Assembly: GCA_964487295.1 (NCBI GenBank)
Contig: CAZAQL010000001.1
Location: forward strand, 19,722 to 83,721
Length of the DNA stretch: 64,000 nt
Direction: 5' to 3'
Source: JAPEKQ01 sp964487295
Lineage (GTDB): Bacteria > Joyebacterota > Joyebacteria > Joyebacterales > Joyebacteraceae
Part shown: positions 18,855-26,996 of the stretch, piece after piece
Layout of the letters: each line of letters begins with the position of its first letter
How positions within the stretch are numbered: position 1 is the first letter of the stretch
Notes under the pieces: generated by a model
What the model was told of the DNA's origin: nothing
Database searches by the model: none
What the model saw: only the letters and a program-made list of their open reading frames with translations
Made by a program: the position numbers and the translations under genes

Positions 18855-20342
18855 ATGATGCGAATGATCAGTCGGAGACGGTTCCTGGCCGCGTGCAGCG
18901 CGCGGCGGCCGGCTCACGGCCGGCGAGCACGCGTCGCCAGCCGCCGTGAAGTCCTCGGTCTCGGGCGGCTGATGCACTGGGCCGCGGCCGTGGCCGTTCT
19001 TCTCACGCTCCTCGTCCTCGCGGCGACCTCGCAGGCGGCGACCGTCGCGAAGGAGGAGGCCGTCCCGGACGACGGCTCCGCGGAGCCGCGTCCCGTTCCG
19101 GACTCGGAGATCACGGAGCGGGTCATCGTCGACCCGGAGCCGAACTGGGGCGACTGGGGTGACATCGACGACTCGTTCTACCACTACCACCCGGGTGGCC
19201 TCAGGATCGACACGTGGGTCGACCGCGGCGAGTGGGCGACGTACGAGCCCGGCGACAGGCTCTGGGTGTACTTCCGGGTCAACAAGCCGTGCTATGTGAC
19301 GATCCTCGACTACACGACCGACGGCCGCGTCGAGACCATCTACCCGAACCGCTGGTCCGGGGCGAGGATGGCATACCCGGGTCGCGTCTACCGCGTCCCC
19401 GACGACGGTCGCTTCTCGCTTCGAATCGCTGGGCCGGAGGGCATCGAAACGCTCGTAGCCTGCGCTCACGAGCTCCCCTGGCCCAGCGGGCACACCGGTT
19501 CATGGACGCCACGGTACCATCGCTGGATCGAGCCCCGATCGAGGACCTACGTCGCCCCGTGGGGCGTCCCGCCGGGCCGCGTGATACGCGGCAGTGATCG
19601 ATCAACCCCGGCGCCGCGCTCGGCGCCCGAAGGACGTGTCGTGCCCGGGGAAGGCGGACGGGTCGCGCCCCAGAGCGATCAAGAGGGTCGCGTGATAGTG
19701 GGCGGAGACTCCCGTCGTGACGGCCGCGTCATCGTCGGAGGAGACTCCCGCGGGGGCCGCCGGGTCGTCTGGGGCCCGCCGCGAGGCCGCGTGGTCGTCG
19801 GACCGGACTGGTGGCCCGTCCCGGAACCATGGCACACCTCGCCGGGGCGCTGGGCCTGCGACTCCGTGACCTTCCGGGTCGCGAGCAGGTACGGTGACGA
19901 CTGGGGCGGCGACTGGTGGTACGGCGGGGACTCTCAGGACGACTGGGGAGATGACGACTGGTACGGCGACGGCTACGGTCGTCCGCTCATGCACGAGCGC
20001 TTCCGGATGAGCACTCCGCGGGATTCCATGCACGAGACCTTCCGCTTCGACGACGAGCGCGTGCACGTCAGGATCGACTGCGTGGCGGACCGCAAGAACG
20101 ACCCGACGGAGATCGTCGGACGGATCGGGTGGTTCGGAGGCTGGGGAGACGAGACGATCTTCCGCATCGATGTGAGTGGAAGAAACGGCATCGTCCCGCG
20201 TGAGGGAGACGTCTACACGGCCTTCACCGGACCCATCCGTGTTGATGTCGAGGTCGTCGACCTCCGTCTTGCCCGGGTGAGGCCGTGGCAGCTTCCGAGG
20301 ATCGAGTGGATCAAGTTCGAGGTGAAGGCATACGCACGTTAG
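18855..20342 (+). CDS. DUF4384 domain exported protein with W/D/G-rich segment
   Basis: A 495-residue protein. The N terminus begins with 'SRRRFLAA', a twin-arginine-like motif, but the hydrophobic core lies much later (about 53-72, ending 'TSQAA'), so the signal is unusual. Residues about 105-215 match DUF4384 ('YEPGDRLWVYFRVNKPCYV', 'IYPN'), a domain found in surface and secretion-linked proteins. Then come G-R-V-I-V-G-G-D-S repeats (about 278-300), a W/D/G/Y-rich stretch (about 347-375) and a C-terminal beta domain. AGGGGAGG lies upstream of the ATG. Probably periplasmic or surface located; function unknown. Confidence 0.72.
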   Translation: MMRMISRRRFLAACSARRPAHGRRARVASRREVLGLGRLMHWAAAVAVLLTLLVLAATSQAATVAKEEAVPDDGSAEPRPVPDSEITERVIVDPEPNWGDWGDIDDSFYHYHPGGLRIDTWVDRGEWATYEPGDRLWVYFRVNKPCYVTILDYTTDGRVETIYPNRWSGARMAYPGRVYRVPDDGRFSLRIAGPEGIETLVACAHELPWPSGHTGSWTPRYHRWIEPRSRTYVAPWGVPPGRVIRGSDRSTPAPRSAPEGRVVPGEGGRVAPQSDQEGRVIVGGDSRRDGRVIVGGDSRGGRRVVWGPPRGRVVVGPDWWPVPEPWHTSPGRWACDSVTFRVASRYGDDWGGDWWYGGDSQDDWGDDDWYGDGYGRPLMHERFRMSTPRDSMHETFRFDDERVHVRIDCVADRKNDPTEIVGRIGWFGGWGDETIFRIDVSGRNGIVPREGDVYTAFTGPIRVDVEVVDLRLARVRPWQLPRIEWIKFEVKAYAR

Positions 20343-20347
20343 CTGCA

Positions 20348-20400
20348 CCCCGCCTTGCGCGGCGGGAGGGGACCACGAGCGACCCGCGCTCAAGCGGGTC
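20348..20400 (+). promoter_or_regulatory. Two hairpins in the leader of the lipoprotein gene
   Basis: Stem CCCGCC/GGCGGG around 20349-20366, and GACCCGC/GCGGGTC (20381-20387, 20394-20400). The second ends 3 nt before AAGGAGG. The first may be a weak terminator for the preceding gene; the second could modulate ribosome access. Confidence 0.35.
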
Positions 20401-20418
20401 CGGGAAGGAGGTCCTGTG

Positions 20419-20970
20419 ATGCGACGGAGAGAGCCTGTGGTGATGTCATCGATCGTGCGTCGGGCGGCGCTGGTGGCGACGCTTGCCGTCGCGGTCTCGC
20501 TGTCCGGTTGTATCGTCTGTCCGTGGTGCTGGGAGTGCGATGACCGTCCACCCCGGATGGCGATGATCTACGTGCACGTGAGCGACTACTACACGGGAGC
20601 GCCGATCAGCTGGGCTGCGGCCGACCTCTACGAGTCCGACTGGTGGGAGTGGGACTTCATCGGGACGTGGGAGGTGAACGGCTCCGGTCGGGCGACACTC
20701 TACGGCGGGTACCTCTACGACGAAGGTGACGGTCCCGAGGAGGAGGACTTCAAGGTCGTCGTGTATGCGTCGGGATACGAGACGCTCGACTACACGCTCG
20801 AGCTCGATTTCTGGCATCCCACCGAGACGCTCCACTTCTACCTCTTGCCCTACTACGCAAGGGAGGGCGAGGAGCCTGATGTGAGCGGCGAGAATGAACC
20901 CGGGGAGGACGGTCCGGACGGGCCGCGGGTTCTCGTTGGTGAACCGCGGGAGGGCCTTCCAACGCGATAG
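20419..20970 (+). CDS. Lipoprotein of unknown function
   Basis: A 183-residue protein with a lipoprotein signal ending in 'SLSGC' (lipobox). The mature part starts with a cysteine/tryptophan cluster (C-x2-C-W-C-W-E-C), then a beta-rich domain about 45-150 that resembles a carboxypeptidase-regulatory/Ig-like fold ('VHVSDYYTGAPIS...'), and ends in an acidic, glycine/glutamate-rich tail. AAGGAGG is well placed for the ATG at 20419 (GTG at 20416 is possible). The stop lies 1 bp from the stop of the convergent glycosyltransferase gene. It may be co-transcribed with the DUF4384 gene. Confidence 0.7.
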   Translation: MRRREPVVMSSIVRRAALVATLAVAVSLSGCIVCPWCWECDDRPPRMAMIYVHVSDYYTGAPISWAAADLYESDWWEWDFIGTWEVNGSGRATLYGGYLYDEGDGPEEEDFKVVVYASGYETLDYTLELDFWHPTETLHFYLLPYYAREGEEPDVSGENEPGEDGPDGPRVLVGEPREGLPTR

Positions 20971-20971
20971 G

Positions 20972-22114
20972 CTAATCCCCCTGCGCAAGTTCGGACAGGA
21001 GACGGGCAAACTCCTCCGCCCGCTCAGCCCAACTGTTCGGCAGCGCTATCCTCTCGCGGAGCGATCGGCGGCGTTCATCGTCGCCGATCGCGCTTTGTAC
21101 GGCCGCCGCGAACTCCGCGGGCGTCGTCGCGATCCGGATGAGATCCTCGTGGCGCCGGATCTCGTCTGAGAACGGCGTCGATACGATGTTCATCTCCATC
21201 GCCGCGTACATGTAGAGCTTGTTCGGGTTGATCGCCTCGGTCTTGGGAGTCAGGGCGAAAGGCGCGATGCCCACGTCGGCGTGGGACATCAGCTCGGGGA
21301 GCCGCTCGTACGGGACGCGCTCCGTGAGGAAGAGCCGGTCCGGGAACGCCTCACGGACGGTCGAGATCGCGCTCCGGGTCTTCTCGAAGATCCGGCCGAC
21401 AAGCACGACGCCCACGTCCTCGCCGCCTTCCTCGATCAGCTCAAGTGTCCTTCTCAGGATCCCGATGTCGAGCCGGTCATCGACGGAGCCGACGTACATG
21501 ACGAGCCTGCCGCACCGGTCGATGGCCCCGCCGGTGAGCTCGGGCGGCCGCCCGCCTTCGACCCTGCCTCCGAACGTATCGAGATCCACCCCGTTGCCGA
21601 TGATCACGCCCCGGCCCGCCGCGTCGTGAAGCGCCTCGGAGGACGCGACGACCTCGGATGCGTGCTCGACGAGGGTGCGGAAGAGTTCCTCGGCCCGATC
21701 GCGCGCGTGGTGGTAGAACTGAGGGTGGAGGTCGTTGAGGTCGTAGACGACCGGGACGCCGAGATTCCTGATCCTCTCGACGAGCGGGGCCGCCCAGAGA
21801 TACGAGCAGACCACGACGTCGGGGTCGAACCGCCGGAGCTCGCGCATGACGGCTTCCCCGCCAAGCGTCTGGAGAACGGGGGTCATCGCCCGAAGCGGCG
21901 CCAGGGCGGCATCGGGCTTGGGCAGGAGGATCGAGCGATACTCGACGCGAGACTGCACGCGGTCCCGGCGGGTCACGAAGCTGTTCTCTCCGCGCGCGAG
22001 ATTCGCGGGCGAGAGGAACAGGACCTTCCAGTCCGGAGGGAAGCGCCGGACCATCTGGTGCTTCCTGGACACCTGAGACTGCCACTGGACCTCGGCGATG
22101 TAGAGAACTCTCAT
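20972..22114 (-). CDS. Glycosyltransferase, GT4-like (GT-B fold)
   Basis: A 380-residue enzyme that would transfer a sugar from an activated donor onto a surface glycan. The N-terminal domain starts 'MRVLYIAEVQW' and includes 'PDVVVCSYLWAAP'. The donor-binding half includes 'MYVGSVDDRLD', 'VGIAPFALTPKTEAINPNKL' and 'YMYAAMEM', with the E-x-N-P-N-K-L-Y pattern of GT4-type enzymes. The ATG at 22114 has no ribosome site but a -10 (TAGACT) 7 nt upstream, so the mRNA may be leaderless. A 169-codon in-frame extension through the 23-bp repeats is rejected as low complexity and upstream of the promoter. It stands alone on this strand. Confidence 0.85.
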   Translation of the reverse strand: MRVLYIAEVQWQSQVSRKHQMVRRFPPDWKVLFLSPANLARGENSFVTRRDRVQSRVEYRSILLPKPDAALAPLRAMTPVLQTLGGEAVMRELRRFDPDVVVCSYLWAAPLVERIRNLGVPVVYDLNDLHPQFYHHARDRAEELFRTLVEHASEVVASSEALHDAAGRGVIIGNGVDLDTFGGRVEGGRPPELTGGAIDRCGRLVMYVGSVDDRLDIGILRRTLELIEEGGEDVGVVLVGRIFEKTRSAISTVREAFPDRLFLTERVPYERLPELMSHADVGIAPFALTPKTEAINPNKLYMYAAMEMNIVSTPFSDEIRRHEDLIRIATTPAEFAAAVQSAIGDDERRRSLRERIALPNSWAERAEEFARLLSELAQGD

Positions 22115-22121
22115 GAGCCGC

Positions 22122-22151
22122 AGTCTACCGCCGGTGACGCCGCCGGTGCAA
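22122..22151 (-). promoter_or_regulatory. Putative leaderless promoter of the glycosyltransferase gene
   Basis: Minus strand TTGCAC (22151-22146), 18 bp, TAGACT (22127-22122), then 7 nt to the ATG. The -35 falls within the first 23-bp repeat unit. Confidence 0.45.
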
Positions 22152-22295
22152 GTGCGGTGACGCCGCCGGTGCGAGTGCGTTGAGACCGGCTGTGGGAGTA
22201 CGGTGAAACCGCCGGTGCAAGTGCGGTGACGCCGCCGGCGCGAGTGCGGTGAGACCGGCTGTGGCAGTGCGGTGACGCCGCCGGCGCGAGGACGT
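22135..22295. repeat. 23-bp tandem repeat, 7 copies with 69-bp higher-order pattern
   Basis: Seven units of exactly 23 bp, starting at 22135 and each beginning with TGA. Units 3 and 6 form a divergent subtype (TGAGACCGGCTGTG) among units of the CGCCGCCGG subtype, giving an A-A-C triplet of 69 bp repeated twice plus one unit. There are no spacers, so this is not a CRISPR array. Confidence 0.93.
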
Positions 22296-22311
22296 TGGTG
22301 CGGGCCCGCTG

Positions 22312-22340
22312 TTGAGTCGGGCGCAGCGTAGGTGTAGACT
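22312..22340 (+). promoter_or_regulatory. Putative promoter of the adenosine-specific kinase gene
   Basis: TTGAGT, 17 bp, TAGACT, 41 nt before the ATG at 22382. Confidence 0.5.
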
Positions 22341-22381
22341 GCGTGTGTCCTTCCACGGAAACGCGAGCGACGGAGGTGCGC

Positions 22382-22864
22382 ATGGAACTCAGGGCGGTTC
22401 GGATCGAGTTCCCCAAGGACTCCAACATCATCGTGGGGCAGAGCCACTTCATCAAGACGGTCGAGGATCTCTATGAGGTGATGGTCGGTTCGTCTCCGGC
22501 GTGCCGGTTCGGCGTGGCTTTCTCCGAGGCGTCGGGGCCGCGCCTGATTCGTCACGACGGCAACGACGAGGAACTGACCCGCGCGGCGGTCACCATCATG
22601 GAGACGCTCGGCGCCGGGCACACGTTCGCGATCGTGATGCGCGGGTGTTTCCCGATCAACGTCCTCAACGCGGTCAAGGCGTGCCCGGAGGTCTGTCGGG
22701 TCTACTGCGCCACGGCCAACCCGGTGGAGGTCGTGCTGGCGGAAACGCCACAGGGCCGGGGAGTTATGGGGGTCATCGACGGATCGGGGCCGGCCGGTGT
22801 GGAGACCGATGACGACCGGTCCGCGCGAGAGGCGTTCCTTCAGAAGATCGGGTACAAGCGCTGA
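22382..22864 (+). CDS. Adenosine-specific kinase family protein
   Basis: A 160-residue protein that matches the small, widespread PF04008 family (adenosine-specific kinase, known mainly from archaeal and thermophile structures) over its full length. Recognisable stretches are 'QSHFIKTVEDLYE', 'CRFGVAFSEASG', 'RHDGND', 'GHTFAIVMRGCFPINVLNA' (in part) and 'CATANPVEVVLAET', ending 'GVMGVIDGSGP'. The kinase activity has been proposed from structure and is weakly tested, so the precise role is uncertain. GGAGGTG precedes the ATG. It is a single-gene unit with its own promoter and terminator. Confidence 0.86.
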   Translation: MELRAVRIEFPKDSNIIVGQSHFIKTVEDLYEVMVGSSPACRFGVAFSEASGPRLIRHDGNDEELTRAAVTIMETLGAGHTFAIVMRGCFPINVLNAVKACPEVCRVYCATANPVEVVLAETPQGRGVMGVIDGSGPAGVETDDDRSAREAFLQKIGYKR

Positions 22865-22919
22865 CGGGAAGTCGCGGGCGCGGACTCACGTGACCCGGAA
22901 CGCGAGCAGTACACGACGA

Positions 22920-22950
22920 CGGCGGCGCCCCGAGTGGGCGCCGCCGCGTG
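22920..22950 (+). terminator. Terminator-like hairpin
   Basis: Eleven-base arms (22920-22930 and 22936-22946, CGGCGGCGCCC / GGGCGCCGCCG) with a CGAGT loop between convergent genes. The T-tract is poor. Confidence 0.58.
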
Positions 22951-22990
22951 TTACGTATCGCGCGATCTCGTCGAGCGCTTGTCGAACCGG

Positions 22991-23329
22991 CTACCGGAGG
23001 AAGTCACGGATGAGCCGCTTCGCGTCGCCCACCATCTCGCGCGGGATCATGACCATCGTGTCAGCGTCGGGAGCCGTGTCGGTGAACAGCTCGTCGCTCA
23101 GGAAGCAGGGGATGCCGCTGTCCTCGAGGAGCTCACGCAACTGGACGACGCGAACGTCGTCCGGTGTTGTCTCGATGACGACGAGTCCGTCCGACGGGAG
23201 GTTGCCGTCGTCGACATCTGGTCCCGCGACCTCGCCCGCTTCCTTCTCCATGAGCGGGACGTCGCAGTTGGGACAGAGCTCGAGGCTCTCGTTCTCAAAC
23301 TCCGTTTCGCATTCCGGACAGACGCGCAA
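22991..23329 (-). CDS. Zinc-ribbon protein with DUF2007-like domain
   Basis: About 112 residues. The N terminus is a zinc ribbon (C-P-E-C ... C-P-N-C). After an acidic linker comes a DUF2007-type domain ('DDVRVVQLRELLEDSGIPCF', then 'MVMIPREMVGDAKRLI'), whose family is annotated only as a putative signal-transducing fold. TTG at 23329 is chosen because GGAGGA lies 8-9 nt upstream and the ribbon then begins at once; an ATG at 23365 without a ribosome site is the alternative. Soluble, cytosolic. The role is unknown; zinc binding is inferred from the four cysteines. Confidence 0.75.
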   Translation of the reverse strand: MRVCPECETEFENESLELCPNCDVPLMEKEAGEVAGPDVDDGNLPSDGLVVIETTPDDVRVVQLRELLEDSGIPCFLSDELFTDTAPDADTMVMIPREMVGDAKRLIRDFLR

Positions 23330-23708
23330 CTCTCTGTTCCTCCACGATGTGTTGCCCGGTGACATCTGCTTGACGAGTACCGATAGTAGCAACGCCTTCG
23401 AGGGAGTCAAACACAAACTTGCCGCCGGTGTCCACGCTGTTCGCTAGCATGAATCGGTCCGGCTTCGCGCGGTGTGCGAAACCGCGGCGGACATCTCTCA
23501 CGAGGAGAGTGTCGAGGTGGTGTCGCGCCAGGTCGGAGCGGAGGCGCGGTCTCGGGCGTTGCGCGCCGCGTGGTCGTCGGGGCGCGGTCGTGGCGCCGTG
23601 CGTCGAGCGGTCGCGGGGACACGGACCGGCGTCGCACGGCGCGCCGCTGTCGGGGCATGCGGATGCGCGCGGACCGCGTCGCCGCCGGACGGCGGCGGAG
23701 CCCCGTTG
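23330..23708. other. Gap without recognisable gene
   Basis: GC-rich sequence between divergent genes. The open frames here are shadows with arginine-rich, low-complexity translations. Only the promoter at its right end is recognisable. Confidence 0.6.
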
Positions 23709-23737
23709 TTGACACGCCTTCGGGCCAGGGCTAGCAT
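23709..23737 (+). promoter_or_regulatory. Sigma-70-type promoter of the metallophosphoesterase gene
   Basis: Consensus TTGACA, 17 bp, TAGCAT; 71 nt before the ATG. Confidence 0.66.
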
Positions 23738-23808
23738 TCCTGGAGGATCGGGACCGAGCGCCAACAGGTTGCGCTGCGGGAGACGGCGCGCAGCCAGGAG
23801 GATACGGC

Positions 23809-25572
23809 ATGAAGCGCGTAAGTACTGGACAGGTTGCAGTTTGGCTTCTCCTACTGCTCATCCTCGCCACGCCGCAGGGAACGGCTCATGCGGCGTACCG
23901 GCTGGCGATCCTCGGCGACCGCACGGGAGGACACGAGCCCGGCGTCTACCCGTCCATCATCGAGGAGATCGAGCTGCTCAAGCCGGACATCGTCGTGACC
24001 GTCGGCGATCAGATAGAGGGCTACGGGGACGACATGGAGGCCATGTCGGCCGAGTGGGACACGCTGCTCGGGATGCTCGACGCCATCGAGGCGCCCGTAT
24101 ACCTGACGGCGGGGAACCACGACATCTGGTGTGACGACAGCGAGGCCCTCTACCGGAATCGCACCGGGTTCGACCCGTACTACTCCTTCGACTTCGAACA
24201 GACCCACTTCGTGATCCTCGACAACAGCCGGTACGAGTCCTGGAACGAGATCGACGACGCGCAGCTCGACTGGCTCCGTGAGGACCTTGGGCGTCACGGC
24301 CCTGACGGACAGGTCTTCGTCTTCTATCACAAGCCGCTCTGGCTTCTGACGACGGCTGCCGGCGTGAGCGACCCGGTGCACGAGCTCCTGGTGGAGCATG
24401 GTGTGGACGCCGTCTTCACGGGTCACTTCCACCACTACTTCCACGGAACGTACGACGGGATCCGGTACACGAGCGTCGGAAGCTCGGGCGGGTATATGGA
24501 GCGCATGGAGACCGAGCCCGTCGCGCGAGGCGAGTTCTTCCAGTTCGCCTGGGTCACAGTGCGCGAGGACGGGCTGGACCTCGCGGTGATCGACGCGGGG
24601 AACGTCTACCCTCTCGACTTCCACACCGTCGACAATCAGAGAGAGATCACCGCGATCGAGTCCGAGTACGTCGCCGTCACGCCGCTCCGTCTGGACGAGG
24701 GAGCGACCGACACGCTCGATGTCGTCGTCAGGATCGAGAACGGCGCTTCGGTCCCGCTCGAGGATGTCGTCCGCTGGAGCGCGCCCGGGCTCTGGGCCGT
24801 CGAACCGGCCTCCCGCCCGGTCTCGCTCGAGCCGGGTGAGGCTCGGGAGTTCGAGTTCAGGATGTGCCCTCCCGAGTCCATCTTCCCAGCGCCCTCTCTC
24901 TCAGTGAACTACCCGCTGTCGAACGGCATGGAGGTGCTGGCCGAGGTTCCACTCCGCGTCATGCGGAGAGCCGAGGCGGCGCTCTTCGGCTCCGCGCCCG
25001 CGATCGACGGTGCGCTCACCGAGCCGTGCTGGCTCGCCGCGCAGCCCGTGACTCGACTCTACCCCGCGTATGACGAGGACGAGTGCGACATCGACGGAGA
25101 CACGGAGTTCCGGTTCGGACACGACGATGAGAACCTCTATCTGTCTGCCGTGTGCCACGAGCCGGCCATCGACGCGATCGTCGCAGAGAGCGTGGAGCGG
25201 GACGGGCCCGTCTACCGCGACGACTGCGTCGGGTTCTTCATCCAGCCGGACACTGACGAGATGACCGTCTACCAGGTCTACGCCAGCCCGGAAGGAACGG
25301 TGTTCGACCAGCGCATCACGTACGATGAGTCCATGATCTACACGGCCGACGTGTCGTGGGACGGCGACTTCGAGGCGGCGTCCCGGATCGGCGAGGACCG
25401 CTGGGTCTTCGAGGCGGCGATCCCGCTCTCCGAGCTCGGCGTGGCCCTCGGCGAGAGCGATGTCTGGCGGATCAACTTCCGGCGCAAGCAACAGAGGACG
25501 TTCGGCGTCGAGGATTGGCAGGTGCCTCTCGACTACCATCCGAACACGCTCGGAGAGCTGGTCCTCAGGTAG
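23809..25572 (+). CDS. Secreted calcineurin-like metallophosphoesterase fused to a CBM9-like domain
   Basis: A 587-residue protein with signal peptide (about 1-29). The phosphoesterase domain (about 30-270) has all metal motifs: 'GDRTGG', 'GDQIEG', 'GNHD', a lone His in 'FYHKPLW' and 'GHFHHY'. The middle (about 280-385) looks like an Ig/CARDB-type beta domain. The C terminus (about 390-587) resembles family 9 carbohydrate-binding/DOMON-like domains ('PAIDGALTEPCWLAA', 'FRFGHDDENLYLSAVC', 'WVFEAAIPLSELG'). It may act on a phosphoester on or near polysaccharide outside the cell; the substrate is unknown. AGGAGG lies upstream, with a strong promoter. Confidence 0.86.
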   Translation: MKRVSTGQVAVWLLLLLILATPQGTAHAAYRLAILGDRTGGHEPGVYPSIIEEIELLKPDIVVTVGDQIEGYGDDMEAMSAEWDTLLGMLDAIEAPVYLTAGNHDIWCDDSEALYRNRTGFDPYYSFDFEQTHFVILDNSRYESWNEIDDAQLDWLREDLGRHGPDGQVFVFYHKPLWLLTTAAGVSDPVHELLVEHGVDAVFTGHFHHYFHGTYDGIRYTSVGSSGGYMERMETEPVARGEFFQFAWVTVREDGLDLAVIDAGNVYPLDFHTVDNQREITAIESEYVAVTPLRLDEGATDTLDVVVRIENGASVPLEDVVRWSAPGLWAVEPASRPVSLEPGEAREFEFRMCPPESIFPAPSLSVNYPLSNGMEVLAEVPLRVMRRAEAALFGSAPAIDGALTEPCWLAAQPVTRLYPAYDEDECDIDGDTEFRFGHDDENLYLSAVCHEPAIDAIVAESVERDGPVYRDDCVGFFIQPDTDEMTVYQVYASPEGTVFDQRITYDESMIYTADVSWDGDFEAASRIGEDRWVFEAAIPLSELGVALGESDVWRINFRRKQQRTFGVEDWQVPLDYHPNTLGELVLR

Positions 25573-25628
25573 CCGGCCCGCGGCGTGGGATGCCCGCCGC
25601 GCCCGCGACGGATAGAGGCAGACGACTC

Positions 25629-26759
25629 GTGCCCGAACGGTGTGATCTTCTCGTTATCGGCGCCGGCCCTGCGGGAAGCGCGTGCGCCGCCGAGGCGGCG
25701 GCGCGCGGTCTCGACGTGCGCCTGCTCGACCGAGCCGACTTCCCGCGCGGTAAGCCGTGCGCCGCCGGGCTCACTTCGCACGCACTCGCGTTGTTCGACG
25801 GCGTCGCCGACAGGGTCATCCACCGTTCGGTCAACGTCGTCGAGATTCGTCTGACCGATCGTGTCCGGGCGACGTGGCGTGCGCCGAGAACAGTCGTGGC
25901 CACCACGACGCGCCGCGAGCTGGACAGTAGGCTGCTCGAACTGGCCGGCGCCGGGGGTGCGCGGGTTGAGACGGGGCGAGGCGTAACGCGGATCGAGCAG
26001 GACGAGCGCGGGGTTACGGTCGTGCGGGGGACCGACCGGATCCGGGCGGCGTACGCGGTGGTCGCCGAGGGCGCGGCGGGGAGGCTCCGGGAGCAGCTCG
26101 GCATGCCGCCACTCGCGCGCGCGGGCGGTGCCTACGTCCGGGTCGTGCCGCGTTCACAGGCCGCGTTCGACGAGTTGGCGAAGAGCGTCCTTCTCGACAT
26201 GCGGCGGCGTCGCCGCGGGTACGGCTGGGTCTTCCCGAAGCGCGACCACCTCAACGTCGGCGTGTTCGGACCCGAACCGCTCGATGCGAGCTACCTCTCG
26301 GATCTCCGCCTCTTCGTCGAGTCGCTCCGGCTCGACCCACGCAGGGTCGAGGGTCCCTTCGCGGGGTTCGTTCCGCGAGCGTCTCGCGCCCGCGACCTGG
26401 GGAGCGGTCGCGTGCTCTCGGCGGGCGACGCGGCGGGGTTCGCGTCGGCCATCAGCGGTGAGGGGATCTCACACGCGGTCCTGGGTGGCCGGATCGCGGC
26501 ACGCGTCATCTCCGACGGGTTCGTGGACGACGCAGAGAGAACGACGGTGCTGGGGCGCTATCGGGCCCTGGTCGCCCGCGATGTCCTTCCTCACACGAGG
26601 CTCTTCGGGATCCCGGGCCGCTGCCTCTACGCTCTCGGCCCCGGGTTCATCGGGGCGGTTCTGTCGTGTCGTCCGCTGGCGGCATCGGCCGAACGGTGGC
26701 TGCCGACGAGCTGGTACGGCTTGGGCGGCAGTCTCGACGTGCGCGTCGAGCGCGGCTAA
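25629..26759 (+). CDS. Geranylgeranyl reductase-family FAD-dependent oxidoreductase
   Basis: A 376-residue flavoprotein. The Rossmann motif 'VIGAGPAGSACA' is followed by 'DRADFPRGKPCAAGLT', matching the P-R-x-K-P-C-G-G motif of geranylgeranyl reductases (the second Gly is Ala here). The ribityl-binding motif is 'SAGDAAGFASAISGEG'. Relatives saturate isoprenoid chains of quinones or lipids or oxidise other hydrophobic substrates. GTG at 25629 gives a standard N terminus with AGAGG upstream; ATG at 25590 would add 13 residues but has no ribosome site. It follows the phosphoesterase gene by 56 nt. A second family member lies at 49.4-50.7 kb. Confidence 0.84.
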   Translation: MPERCDLLVIGAGPAGSACAAEAAARGLDVRLLDRADFPRGKPCAAGLTSHALALFDGVADRVIHRSVNVVEIRLTDRVRATWRAPRTVVATTTRRELDSRLLELAGAGGARVETGRGVTRIEQDERGVTVVRGTDRIRAAYAVVAEGAAGRLREQLGMPPLARAGGAYVRVVPRSQAAFDELAKSVLLDMRRRRRGYGWVFPKRDHLNVGVFGPEPLDASYLSDLRLFVESLRLDPRRVEGPFAGFVPRASRARDLGSGRVLSAGDAAGFASAISGEGISHAVLGGRIAARVISDGFVDDAERTTVLGRYRALVARDVLPHTRLFGIPGRCLYALGPGFIGAVLSCRPLAASAERWLPTSWYGLGGSLDVRVERG

Positions 26760-26826
26760 CCTGCCTCCTGGCGGCCATATCGGCTGCAAAGCCTGCCCAC
26801 CAGCGCATCGCCGCCGGGGCGGCGCC

Positions 26827-26881
26827 GGACCATCGCCGGGCCATCGCCGGGCCATCGTCGGGCCATCGCCGGGCCATCGTC
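26827..26881. repeat. 11-bp tandem repeat, 5 copies
   Basis: GGGCCATCGCC / GGGCCATCGTC units in perfect 11-bp phase, 68 nt after the flavoprotein stop. Confidence 0.9.
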
Positions 26882-26904
26882 GGGCCGCGCTGAGGGGTCC
26901 CTCA

Positions 26905-26933
26905 TTGCTTTGCTCCGTAATCTGTGTTATCAT
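26905..26933 (+). promoter_or_regulatory. Promoter of the M14 carboxypeptidase gene
   Basis: TTGCTT, 17 bp, TATCAT within an unusually AT-rich 45 bp, 64 nt before the ATG. Confidence 0.62.
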
Positions 26934-26996
26934 TTGAAGTTAGGAGCAATCAAAGACGAGACGCCCGATTTCCTCCTCGACAAGGAGATGGAGAGC

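Noticed and set aside
22135..22295. CRISPR array
   Set aside because: Units are contiguous 23-bp tandem copies without unique spacers, and no cas genes are present; the same holds for the other repeat loci.
22115..22621. 169-codon in-frame N-terminal extension of the glycosyltransferase
   Set aside because: It translates the 23-bp repeats into low-complexity sequence, overlaps the divergent kinase-family gene and lies upstream of the predicted promoter.
23417..23808. Arginine-rich plus-strand frames as small genes
   Set aside because: They overlap the promoter and the start of the phosphoesterase, lack ribosome sites and look like random GC-rich translation.
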